Assembly (NCBI GenBank): GCA_002431865.1
Contig: DJEI01000058.1
Span: forward strand, 1 to 16,891
Length of the DNA: 16,891 nucleotides
DNA from: Lachnospiraceae bacterium UBA5902
GTDB taxonomy: Bacteria; Bacillota; Clostridia; Lachnospirales; Lachnospiraceae
Direction of reading: 5' to 3'
The notes beneath the pieces are model-generated. The model saw only the letters and a list, made by a program, of their open reading frames with translations. It had not been told where the DNA came from and ran no database searches. A program made the translations under genes and the position numbers. Positions 7,314 to 13,847 of the stretch are shown here, one piece after another (position 1 is the stretch's first letter; the number at the start of each line of letters is the position of its first letter).

Positions 7314-8123
7314 ATGAGTGAAGTGATTGTTGTTACATCAGGAAAAGGCGGTGTCGGAAAAACAACGACAACGGCAAATATAGGATACGCCCTTGCCAGA
7401 CACGGATTTGAGGTTCTGCTGATTGATACCGATATCGGACTTCGGAATCTGGATGTTGTCATGGGGCTTGAAAACAGAATTGTCTATAATCTGGTTGATG
7501 TCGTAGAAGGAAATTGCCGCCATCAACAGGCAATCATCCGTGATAAGCAGTGTGATACGCTATCTCTGCTCCCGGCAGCCCAGACACGTGACAAAAGTGC
7601 CGTCTCTCCAGAGCAGATGATCAAACTCATCAATCAGCTCAAGCCAGATTATGATTACATAATTATCGATTGTCCGGCAGGCATCGAACAGGGATTTAAA
7701 AATGCGATTGCTGCCGCAAAACGCGCGATTGTCGTGACTACACCGGAGGTGTCTGCAATCCGGGATGCTGACCGCATCATTGGAATCTTAAATGCAAACG
7801 AGATACCACGGATTGACCTTGTAGTAAACCGTGTACGACAGGATATGGTCAAGCGGGGCGAGATGATGTCTGTAGAAGACGTTATAGAGATCCTTGGTGT
7901 CAACCATATCGGAAGCGTCTACGACGATGAGAATATCGTCATCGCAAGTAATCGTGGAACACCGATTGCAACAAAAAACTGTGTTGCAGGACGTGCCTAC
8001 GACCACATTGCCATGCGGATCTGCGGGCAGGATCTCGCAAAAGAAGAAAAAAGGAGCCGCTTGTTCGGCTGGTTAAAGAAGAAGGATAATGATGTTCACA
8101 AGATTCAGTCTCAAAGATTATAA
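7314..8123 (+). CDS. minD: Septum site-determining ATPase MinD
   Basis: MinD is a membrane-cycling ParA/MinD-family ATPase that carries MinC to the membrane. The 269-residue product has the deviant Walker A K-G-G-V-G-K-T-T (11-18, with signature Lys11 and Lys16), the switch I / Walker A' region L-L-I-D-T-D-I-G-L-R-N-L-D (35-47) with D40, and Walker B Y-I-I-I-D-C-P-A-G-I-E (115-125) with D119. The amphipathic membrane-targeting helix is R-S-R-L-F-G-W-L-K-K-K (247-257). In most MinD proteins this helix is the extreme C-terminus; here about 12 polar residues follow, encoded in the stretch that overlaps the start of rodA. GGAGG lies just before the ATG at 7314. No minE follows. Confidence 0.96.
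   Translation: MSEVIVVTSGKGGVGKTTTTANIGYALARHGFEVLLIDTDIGLRNLDVVMGLENRIVYNLVDVVEGNCRHQQAIIRDKQCDTLSLLPAAQTRDKSAVSPEQMIKLINQLKPDYDYIIIDCPAGIEQGFKNAIAAAKRAIVVTTPEVSAIRDADRIIGILNANEIPRIDLVVNRVRQDMVKRGEMMSVEDVIEILGVNHIGSVYDDENIVIASNRGTPIATKNCVAGRAYDHIAMRICGQDLAKEEKRSRLFGWLKKKDNDVHKIQSQRL
8081..8086 (+). promoter_or_regulatory. Shine-Dalgarno site for rodA inside minD
   Basis: GAAGGA lies within the last codons of minD. Two ATG codons follow, at 8089 (2 bp away) and 8092 (5 bp away). The spacing favours 8092 as the rodA start. Confidence 0.6.
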
Positions 8124-9210
8124 TTTTAAATTATTGATCACCGTCATCATCGCCATGATCTGTGGCGTTGTTATGATCAACAGTGCAAACAGCTCATTCA
8201 CGTTCAAACAGACAATCGGTATTGGGCTTGGCGTTATCATTATGATTTTTGTCTCGCTATTAAATTATGACTTTGTGTGCCGGTTTTACCGTGTGTTTTT
8301 CATCATTAACGCTGTGATATTACTTTCCGTTATCTTTTTTGGTGTGGAAGTCAATTATGCAAAAAGATGGATCATGATTGGTGGAAGCGGAGGTATCCAG
8401 TTTCAGCCATCCGAGTTTTCCAAGATCCTTATGATCTTATTTACAGCAACCTTTCTGGACAAGCTGAAAGAAGATAAACAGATCAATACATTTAAGGGAC
8501 TTTGTCTGTTTGTGCTTTTAATCGGATTCTCGCTGGCACTGATTGCAGTAGAACCAGATCTGTCCACAACGATATGTCTGGCTATGGTTCTTGTTACAAT
8601 GTTATATCTGTCAGGATTAAGCTATAAGATTATCGGAATTGCATTGCTTGTATTTGTTCCACTTGCAGGAAGCTTCCTGTGGTATATCCAGCGTCCAAAC
8701 CAGCACTTATTGCGTGATTACCAGGTAAACCGAATTCTGCAGTTTATCTATCCGGGACAATACGGCTCCGATTATACACAACAGAATAATTCCGTTATGG
8801 CAATCGGATCCGGGCAGCTTACCGGAAAAGGCTTAAATACTTCAACGATTGCCACGGTCAAGGATGCAAATTTCATTTCAGAGCAGCAGACAGACTTCAT
8901 TTTTTCCGTTATCGGTGAAGAACTTGGTTTTGTTGGAAGTGTAATAATTATTGCAATTCTACTGTTAATAGTGTTACAATGTATCCATGTAGCGAGAAAT
9001 GCAAAAGATACAAAAGGCATGCTGATTGCAGCCGGAATGGGCTGTCTGATTGCCTATCAGACATTTATCAATGTCGGTGTTGCAACCGGCGTTATACCAA
9101 ACACCGGACTGCCTCTTCCGTTTATAAGCTATGGACTCAGTTCCCTGATCAGTATCTCGATTGGAATCGGAGTGGTGCTAAATGTCAGTATGCAAAAAAC
9201 AAGCTACTAG
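8092..9210 (+). CDS. rodA: Peptidoglycan glycosyltransferase RodA (SEDS family)
   Basis: RodA polymerises lipid II into glycan strands and works with PBP2. The product (372 residues from 8092, or 373 from 8089) has about ten membrane helices and the SEDS signatures: N-Y-A-K-R-W-I followed by F-Q-P-S-E-F-S-K, V-E-P-D-L-S-T, Q-Q-T-D-F-I-F-S-V-I-G-E-E-L-G with the catalytic-type Asp (about D269, counted from 8089), and P-L-P-F-I-S-Y-G. The last motif reads S-Y-G-L-S-S where many family members have S-Y-G-G-S/T-S. It overlaps minD by 32 bp in another frame. Placement beside minCD and PBP2 favours RodA over FtsW or SpoVE, which are close relatives that normally sit in mur clusters or elsewhere. 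Confidence 0.94.
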   Translation: MFTRFSLKDYNFKLLITVIIAMICGVVMINSANSSFTFKQTIGIGLGVIIMIFVSLLNYDFVCRFYRVFFIINAVILLSVIFFGVEVNYAKRWIMIGGSGGIQFQPSEFSKILMILFTATFLDKLKEDKQINTFKGLCLFVLLIGFSLALIAVEPDLSTTICLAMVLVTMLYLSGLSYKIIGIALLVFVPLAGSFLWYIQRPNQHLLRDYQVNRILQFIYPGQYGSDYTQQNNSVMAIGSGQLTGKGLNTSTIATVKDANFISEQQTDFIFSVIGEELGFVGSVIIIAILLLIVLQCIHVARNAKDTKGMLIAAGMGCLIAYQTFINVGVATGVIPNTGLPLPFISYGLSSLISISIGIGVVLNVSMQKTSY

Positions 9211-9244
9211 GGAAGACTATAATGTTACTTAAGGAGAACCGTAC

Positions 9245-9643
9245 ATGAACATCGGTTTAATCGCACATGATGCGAAGAAAAAATTAATGCAGAATTTCTG
9301 TATCGCTTATCGGGGGATTATGTCTCATCATGAACTTTATGCAACCGGAACGACAGGACGTATGATTGAAGAGGTTACCAATCTGACGGTTCACAAGTTC
9401 CTTGCCGGACATACCGGAGGAGAGCAGCAGCTCGGTGCCATGATCGAGAGCAATGATCTGGACATGATGATATTTTTACGCGATCCACAGACCAAGAAGA
9501 GTCACGATGTAGATATCAATAACATCTTTTCGCTTTGCGATATCCACAATATCCCACTTGCAACCAACCTTGCAACAGCGGAGCTGCTGATCAAAGCGTT
9601 GGATCGTGGTGACTTAGATTGGCGTGAATTGTTTAAGCACTAA
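9245..9643 (+). CDS. mgsA: Methylglyoxal synthase
   Basis: MgsA converts dihydroxyacetone phosphate to methylglyoxal and phosphate, a glycolytic bypass. The 132-residue protein has the family landmarks: I-A-H-D (D9, equal to E. coli Asp20), the phosphate loop Y-A-T-G-T-T-G (32-38), R-D80-P (E. coli Asp91), S-H87-D-V-D90 (E. coli His98 and Asp101), and I-P-L-A-T-N-L-A-T-A-E (103-113). The position of the proposed catalytic base, E. coli Asp71 in G-G-D-Q-Q, reads Glu60 (G-G-E-Q-Q; codon GAG at 9422-9424). AAGGAG at 9230-9235 sets the start at 9245. It lies 34 bp after rodA, a linkage common in Clostridia. Function is assigned on overall match; the Glu substitution leaves activity open. Confidence 0.93.
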   Translation: MNIGLIAHDAKKKLMQNFCIAYRGIMSHHELYATGTTGRMIEEVTNLTVHKFLAGHTGGEQQLGAMIESNDLDMMIFLRDPQTKKSHDVDINNIFSLCDIHNIPLATNLATAELLIKALDRGDLDWRELFKH

Positions 9644-9650
9644 AGAAACT

Positions 9651-10640
9651 ATGCGAAGTAAATATTTAACCAGGAATTTAATAATACTTGTACTGTTGGT
9701 ATTGTTTGTATCTATTGTCTGTATTGTCAATAATCACGTAAAGACAGCATACCCTGATGTTGATTCGGCAACTTACGTGATTGACCATCTGGTTCATCAA
9801 TCGGACAATGTCGATTTTCATCAGAAGGATACGATCGTTTATCGTGACGACCGTACCCAGGCGGATTTATTTCCCGAAGACTATTACGCACTTTTAATCA
9901 ATGAATCCGACCAGATGGTACTTGCCGCAAAAAATGTACATCAACGTATGTATCCGGCAAGTATGACGAAGATGATGACTGCAGTTGTTGTGGCTGATGC
10001 CATTGAAGTCGGAACCATTTCACTCGATGATATGGTTGAGATCACACAAAACTATGATCTGACAGCAGAAGATGTTGCCCCCAGCCAGCTGCATCGTGGA
10101 TATACCATTTCCGTAAAAGATCTGTTGTATGGGCTGATGTTAGAATCCAACAACTATTATGCCCTGTATCTGGCAGAGTATGTAGGTGGAGATGTCCAAA
10201 GCTTCTGTGACCGTATGAATCAGAAAGCCTTAGAACTCGGAGCTACAAACACTCATTTTATGAATCCACACGGACTGGACGATCCGAATCACTATTCGAC
10301 CGCATATGACATGTACCTCATTGTAAAAGAAGTCCACAATCATCAGATCCTGCGGGATATTGATGGTTTTGATACATATACTTATACGTTTTATGATTCC
10401 AATGGCGCAGCAATTGATGCCGAGAGTACCGCAACGAATTTATTTGTTACGGGGGAAGTGTCTCTGCCAGCGACCTTCCATCTGGAATCCTGGAAAACAG
10501 GAACGACCGATGGAGCTGGCAACTGTCTTGCCATGTATCTGACCAAGGACGGTAAGGACTATGTAGTTGTCGCATCATCCGGCAATTCCAAAGCGGACTT
10601 ATACAATTCTATTATACGTTTATTATGTTTAACAGACTAA
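9651..10640 (+). CDS. D-alanyl-D-alanine carboxypeptidase (peptidase S11), membrane-anchored
   Basis: A low-molecular-weight PBP that removes the terminal D-Ala from stem peptides and so limits cross-linking. Counting from the ATG at 9651 (329 residues): an N-terminal hydrophobic helix (about 8-28, signal or anchor), a ~50-residue linker, then the S11 catalytic domain with S104-M-T-K107 in Y-P-A-S-M-T-K-M-M-T-A, S166-N-N168 in L-E-S-N-N-Y-Y-A-L, and K282-T-G284 in W-K-T-G-T-T-D-G. It ends soon after the catalytic domain, so the C-terminal PBP5-type beta domain and membrane helix are absent; the N-terminal helix presumably anchors it. An in-frame GTG at 9624, inside mgsA, would add 9 residues. 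Neither start has a strong Shine-Dalgarno site; the ATG puts the hydrophobic helix at the expected distance. Only 7 bp separate it from mgsA. Confidence 0.9.
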   Translation: MRSKYLTRNLIILVLLVLFVSIVCIVNNHVKTAYPDVDSATYVIDHLVHQSDNVDFHQKDTIVYRDDRTQADLFPEDYYALLINESDQMVLAAKNVHQRMYPASMTKMMTAVVVADAIEVGTISLDDMVEITQNYDLTAEDVAPSQLHRGYTISVKDLLYGLMLESNNYYALYLAEYVGGDVQSFCDRMNQKALELGATNTHFMNPHGLDDPNHYSTAYDMYLIVKEVHNHQILRDIDGFDTYTYTFYDSNGAAIDAESTATNLFVTGEVSLPATFHLESWKTGTTDGAGNCLAMYLTKDGKDYVVVASSGNSKADLYNSIIRLLCLTD

Positions 10641-10652
10641 GGAGGACATGAG

Positions 10653-11072
10653 ATGCTGGAACTAATTATTGGAGCAAAGGGAAACGGCAAAACACGCAAA
10701 ATGGTGGAAAGAGCGAACAACGAAAGCAAGCGTACTAGCGGTTCTATTATTTACATTGATAAGAGCAACAAGCATATGTATGAACTTTCTAATGTCATCC
10801 GGCTCGTCAATCTGCACGAGTACGATATTCAATCCCCAGATGCCTTTATGGGCTTTATTCAGGGACTGATTTCTTCCAACCATAATGTAACTCACATCTT
10901 TTTGGATAACTTCATGATGATGTGTAGCATCGAGGCAGATGCACTTGGCGCTGCATTGAAAGAGATTGATAAGATTTCTGAAAAATACACTGTTACATTT
11001 GTCATCAGTACTGCCGTGGAAGAATCCATGTTACCAGCAGAGTATGCAGCCAATGTTGTCTGTAAACTGTAA
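10653..11072 (+). CDS. Small P-loop NTPase-like protein of unknown function
   Basis: I do not recognise a characterised family. The 139-residue soluble protein opens with a Walker A motif directly on the first strand, L-I-I-G-A-K-G-N-G-K-T (about 4-14), and has a Walker B-like strand T-H-I-F-L-D-N-F (80-87), followed by a late strand V-T-F-V-I-S-T-A (114-121) that could be the sensor strand of a minimal RecA/kinase-like core. There is no membrane helix, no lid-type zinc cluster and no obvious partner domain. GGAGG at 10641-10645 starts right after the carboxypeptidase stop and sets the ATG at 10653. Its place between a D,D-carboxypeptidase and a membrane-anchored HlyD-like protein, upstream of yggS-sepF-divIVA, hints at an envelope or division role, but that is inference from position only. 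Similar proteins are sometimes loosely labelled PilT-like, which the sequence here does not support. Confidence 0.85.
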   Translation: MLELIIGAKGNGKTRKMVERANNESKRTSGSIIYIDKSNKHMYELSNVIRLVNLHEYDIQSPDAFMGFIQGLISSNHNVTHIFLDNFMMMCSIEADALGAALKEIDKISEKYTVTFVISTAVEESMLPAEYAANVVCKL

Positions 11073-11095
11073 AATACGCACAAACAGGTGAGGAT

Positions 11096-12475
11096 ATGAA
11101 TCAGCCAAACCGTATTATAAAACTGAATAAAGAGATACGTGCAAACGCTGCAACCATAGTTATTGCAGCTGTTTTGCTGTATGTCGTGATCAGCGTCGTA
11201 TCTTCGCTAAGCAAAGAATCCGTTACGATCTATCAGGTCAGCAAAGGCGATGTCAGCAATGATATTACCTTACAGGGACTTGCAATCCGTGACGAGGTTA
11301 TCGTAAACACACAGAAATCCGGTTATCTCTGTTACTATATTACCGATGGAGAAAAAGTAAAAAAGAACTCCACCGTATGTACAATCGATGAAACCGGAGA
11401 AATCTATAATACTGAAAATAATTCTGACAGCAATTACAACGCACTGTTGTCAAGCAACGACTATGCAAGCATCCGTTCCCTGATATCTTCTTACAAGTTA
11501 TCATACAGCGATGTGACCTTTTACAACGCGTACAGCTTTGAAACAAGTGCAAATAACAAGGTATTTGAACTGACAAACGAAGTACTGATGCAACAGGCAG
11601 GTGCCTCTGGACGCGGACTGTCTTCGGTCAGTGCCCCAGACAGCGGGCTTGTAACATATTACATCGATGGATATGAGAATTATCAGATTTCTGAAAAGAT
11701 CAAGGCTTCCGATTTTGATAAAGCCGGATACGATAAAAAGGCGATGAAATCCGGGGATTATGCAGAAGCCGGTTCCACTATCGTGAAGATCATCCCCTCC
11801 GAACAGTGGAACATCGTTGCACCAATCTCACAGGATCAGCTTGCTGAACTAGATGGGCAGTCATATGTGAAATTCCGTATCAACAATTCGAACTTTACGA
11901 TTACGATGCCTTTTACAATTATTGAAGGTTCCGATGGTTCTTATATTAATATAGCTATCGATAAATATATGTCGAACTATCTGTCTGAGCGTTTCGTGAC
12001 TGTGGAACTGATTCAGTCCGATGAGAGTGGTTTGAAGATCCCTTCGTCTGCACTTATAGAAAAGCAGGTCTATCGGATTCCACTCAGCTATTTGTCTGCA
12101 GGCAGCAACCAAAGTAATGAAAACCGTCTCAATCTGCAACGGACCGATGACAACGGAAACAAGACCATACAGCAGATGCAGCCAAAGATCTATAAGACAG
12201 ACGAGAAATACGCCTATGTTGATCCAGAGGGCTTTGAGGATTCTGACATTCTGGTCAATATTACTTCGAATGCCACGATCGCAGCATCCCTGTTAGAATT
12301 ATATCCACTGACCGGTGTTTATTTTGCCAATCAGGGTATCGCCGAATTCCGCCGGGTAACTGTAATTAAAACAATTGATGAATTCGTTCTGATTGAAAGT
12401 GGCGAAGAACTGAAAGCCTACGATAACATCGTGCTGGATGCACAAAGTGTCACAGAAAATCAGCTTATATATTAA
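11096..12475 (+). CDS. HlyD-like membrane-anchored protein, no cognate transporter
   Basis: A 459-residue bitopic protein: a basic N-terminus, one membrane helix (about 18-38), then an extracytoplasmic part. Residues 75-98 (S-G-Y-L-C-Y-Y-I-T-D-G-E-K-V-K-K-N) look like the first half of a biotinyl/lipoyl-type hairpin as in HlyD/AcrA adaptors, and 179-194 (A-P-D-S-G-L-V-T-Y-Y) like the second half. Only about 80 residues lie between them, too short for the long coiled-coil hairpin of export adaptors. Later stretches resemble adaptor barrel domains: L-K-I-P-S-S-A-L-I (313-321), G-V-Y-F-A-N-Q-G-I-A-E-F (407-418) and a closing E-S-G-E-E-L-K-A-Y-D-N-I-V-L (434-447). No ABC or RND gene is nearby. 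GTGAGG precedes the ATG. The next gene is yggS, then sepF. The family is moderately sure; the role is unknown, with an envelope or divisome scaffold as one possibility. Confidence 0.82.
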   Translation: MNQPNRIIKLNKEIRANAATIVIAAVLLYVVISVVSSLSKESVTIYQVSKGDVSNDITLQGLAIRDEVIVNTQKSGYLCYYITDGEKVKKNSTVCTIDETGEIYNTENNSDSNYNALLSSNDYASIRSLISSYKLSYSDVTFYNAYSFETSANNKVFELTNEVLMQQAGASGRGLSSVSAPDSGLVTYYIDGYENYQISEKIKASDFDKAGYDKKAMKSGDYAEAGSTIVKIIPSEQWNIVAPISQDQLAELDGQSYVKFRINNSNFTITMPFTIIEGSDGSYINIAIDKYMSNYLSERFVTVELIQSDESGLKIPSSALIEKQVYRIPLSYLSAGSNQSNENRLNLQRTDDNGNKTIQQMQPKIYKTDEKYAYVDPEGFEDSDILVNITSNATIAASLLELYPLTGVYFANQGIAEFRRVTVIKTIDEFVLIESGEELKAYDNIVLDAQSVTENQLIY

Positions 12476-12482
12476 AAATTAG

Positions 12483-12487
12483 AAAGG
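12483..12487 (+). promoter_or_regulatory. Shine-Dalgarno site that sets the yggS start
   Basis: AAAGG lies 11 bp before the ATG at 12499 but only 2 bp before an in-frame TTG at 12490. The spacing and the codon favour the ATG. Confidence 0.6.
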
Positions 12488-12498
12488 TCTTGATTAAA

Positions 12499-13191
12499 AT
12501 GCTATACGAAAATTATGAACAGGTAGTTGCAAATGTTAAAAAAGCGTGTGAACGCTCCGGCCGTAATTTTCAGGATATTACGATCATTGCAGTCAGCAAA
12601 ACCAAACCATTATCCGATGTAGAGGAATTAATCTCACACGGAGTGGTGGAGTTTGGAGAAAACAAAGTGCAGGAGATGGTTGATAAATACGAACATGTAT
12701 CGAAACCGGTTCACTGGCACTTAATCGGACATCTGCAGACAAACAAGGTAAAATATATTGTAGATAAGGCATGTCTGATCCACAGTGTGGATTCAGTACA
12801 TCTGGCAAGGGAGATTGAGAAAGAAGCTGCTAAAAAAGGTGTAATCGCAAAGATTCTTATCGAAGTTAACATTGCACAGGAAGAGACAAAATTTGGAATC
12901 CGGGAAGACGAGGTTTATGGTTTGATTGATGCGATCAAGGATATGCCGCATGTTCATGTTATGGGACTCATGACAATTGCTCCATTTGTGGAAAATCCAG
13001 AAGAAAATCGTGTTTATTTCCGTAAAATGCACCAATTATCGCTTGACATAAAATCCAAATGCATTGATAATATTGATATGAATGTTTTATCAATGGGAAT
13101 GACCAATGATTATGAAATCGCCGTCGAGGAGGGCGCGACTATGATTCGTGTCGGAACCGCCATTTTCGGTGCGCGAAATTATAATATTTAA
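12499..13191 (+). CDS. yggS: YggS/YlmE family PLP homeostasis protein
   Basis: A single-domain PLP-binding protein of the YggS/YlmE/PROSC family. These proteins help keep free pyridoxal phosphate and amino-acid pools balanced and have no confirmed enzyme activity. From the ATG at 12499 it has 230 residues. Conserved marks are the PLP lysine in I-A-V-S-K-T-K-P (K34), F-G-E-N-K-V-Q-E, W-H-L-I-G-H-L-Q-T-N-K-V-K, E-V-N-I-A-Q-E-E-T-K-F-G, and the phosphate-binding end S-M-G-M-T-N-D-Y and R-V-G-T-A-I-F-G-A-R. The M-T-N-D segment is usually M-S-x-D, a mild change. In Bacillus the homologue ylmE sits directly before sepF (ylmF), and the same pair is seen here with a 17 bp gap, so the division context is conserved. 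ylmG and ylmH, which follow sepF in Bacillus, are absent. Confidence 0.95.
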   Translation: MLYENYEQVVANVKKACERSGRNFQDITIIAVSKTKPLSDVEELISHGVVEFGENKVQEMVDKYEHVSKPVHWHLIGHLQTNKVKYIVDKACLIHSVDSVHLAREIEKEAAKKGVIAKILIEVNIAQEETKFGIREDEVYGLIDAIKDMPHVHVMGLMTIAPFVENPEENRVYFRKMHQLSLDIKSKCIDNIDMNVLSMGMTNDYEIAVEEGATMIRVGTAIFGARNYNI

Positions 13192-13208
13192 TTAAGGAGA
13201 ATAAGGTT

Positions 13209-13826
13209 ATGGCAAAGGATGCAGGTAAAAAGAGTTTTCTTGATTTTTTCAAAGTCAAAAATATAGATGATGACGAAGATGAATTCGATGATGATCTGTT
13301 TGATGACGATGATTATGATGACGATGACGACGATGATTACGAAGATGTAAAACCGCGTGCAACAAAGTCAAAGCCATCTTTCGGCAAAACTGCTGCACGT
13401 TCTGCTTCCAAATACGAGGCAGCTACACAGCAGCCATCGCCAACACATCGGAGCACTTCAGGCGGCTCATCCAGCGGAAAACTTGTCGATTTCAAAGATT
13501 CCCAGAAGTCTTACAGCAGAAACTCAGACTTCCGCAACCGCAGTGAAGTATTTGTAATTAAACCACAGGAAACAGATGAGGCACAGTCCGTTATTGATTT
13601 CCTTCGTGCAAACAAAACAATCGTAATTAATATTGAAGGCTTAGATGTTGCGGTTGCACAGCGGATCATCGACTATGTCGGTGGCGCATGCTATGCAATG
13701 GGAGGCTCTTTGAATGTGGTATCTTCCAACATATTTATTGCAACACCACAGGATATCGAAGTATCCGGGGATTTGAGAGAGGAACTGGTTGGTCAGGATG
13801 CCCTGACACCATACGTACAGTACTAA
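13209..13826 (+). CDS. sepF: Cell division protein SepF with long acidic linker
   Basis: SepF binds the FtsZ C-terminal tail and tethers it to the membrane. The 205-residue product begins with a short amphipathic helix (F-L-D-F-F-K-V-K, 10-17) expected to insert in the membrane. Then come an extreme acidic run (20-47, nearly all Asp/Glu with Tyr/Phe), a Ser/Lys/Gln-rich disordered linker (48-110), and the conserved globular domain (about 112-182: V-F-V-I-K-P, T-I-V-I-N-I-E-G-L-D, A-Q-R-I-I-D-Y-V-G-G-A-C-Y-A-M-G-G, I-F-I-A-T-P). About 50 residues longer than the ~150 of Bacillus SepF, all in the linker. AAGGAG at 13194-13199 gives the ATG at 13209. It follows yggS and precedes divIVA, as expected for the ylm region. 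Confidence 0.95.
   Translation: MAKDAGKKSFLDFFKVKNIDDDEDEFDDDLFDDDDYDDDDDDDYEDVKPRATKSKPSFGKTAARSASKYEAATQQPSPTHRSTSGGSSSGKLVDFKDSQKSYSRNSDFRNRSEVFVIKPQETDEAQSVIDFLRANKTIVINIEGLDVAVAQRIIDYVGGACYAMGGSLNVVSSNIFIATPQDIEVSGDLREELVGQDALTPYVQY
13266..13349 (+). repeat. GAY-rich low-complexity tract encoding Asp run in SepF
   Basis: The DNA is a degenerate run of GAT/GAC/GAA triplets that encodes residues 20-47 of SepF. Mixed GAT and GAC codons show it is not a pure microsatellite, which argues for selection on acidity more than recent slippage. Confidence 0.8.
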
Positions 13827-13833
13827 ACGAATA

Positions 13834-13839
13834 GGGGGG
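13834..13839 (+). promoter_or_regulatory. Shine-Dalgarno site for divIVA TTG start
   Basis: A run of six G after ATA lies 8 bp before the TTG at 13848. The TTG start is supported because the protein then begins M-L-T-P-V-D-I, the conserved DivIVA N-terminus, and no ATG lies nearby in frame. Confidence 0.7.
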
Positions 13840-13847
13840 TTGGAAAG

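Noticed and set aside
8055..8070. Inverted repeat AGCCG/CGGCT just upstream of the rodA ribosome-binding site
   Set aside because: The stem is only 5 bp, is not followed by a T run, and falls in the MinD membrane-helix codons, so it is more likely chance than a terminator or switch.
8951..8980. TTGCAA and TACAAT spaced 18 bp inside rodA
   Set aside because: Both boxes deviate from consensus and the pair lies within coding sequence of an AT-rich gene, where such matches arise by chance; it is over 250 bp from mgsA.
9218..9223. Perfect TATAAT in the rodA-mgsA gap
   Set aside because: No -35-like hexamer lies 16-18 bp upstream (the region is mostly A) and there is no extended -10 TG. It could still be a weak promoter, but the sequence alone does not support it.
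9624..9650. GTG at 9624 as the start of the D,D-carboxypeptidase
   Set aside because: It lies inside mgsA without a ribosome-binding site and would put 9 extra polar residues before the signal/anchor helix; the ATG at 9651 fits better, though also with a weak site.
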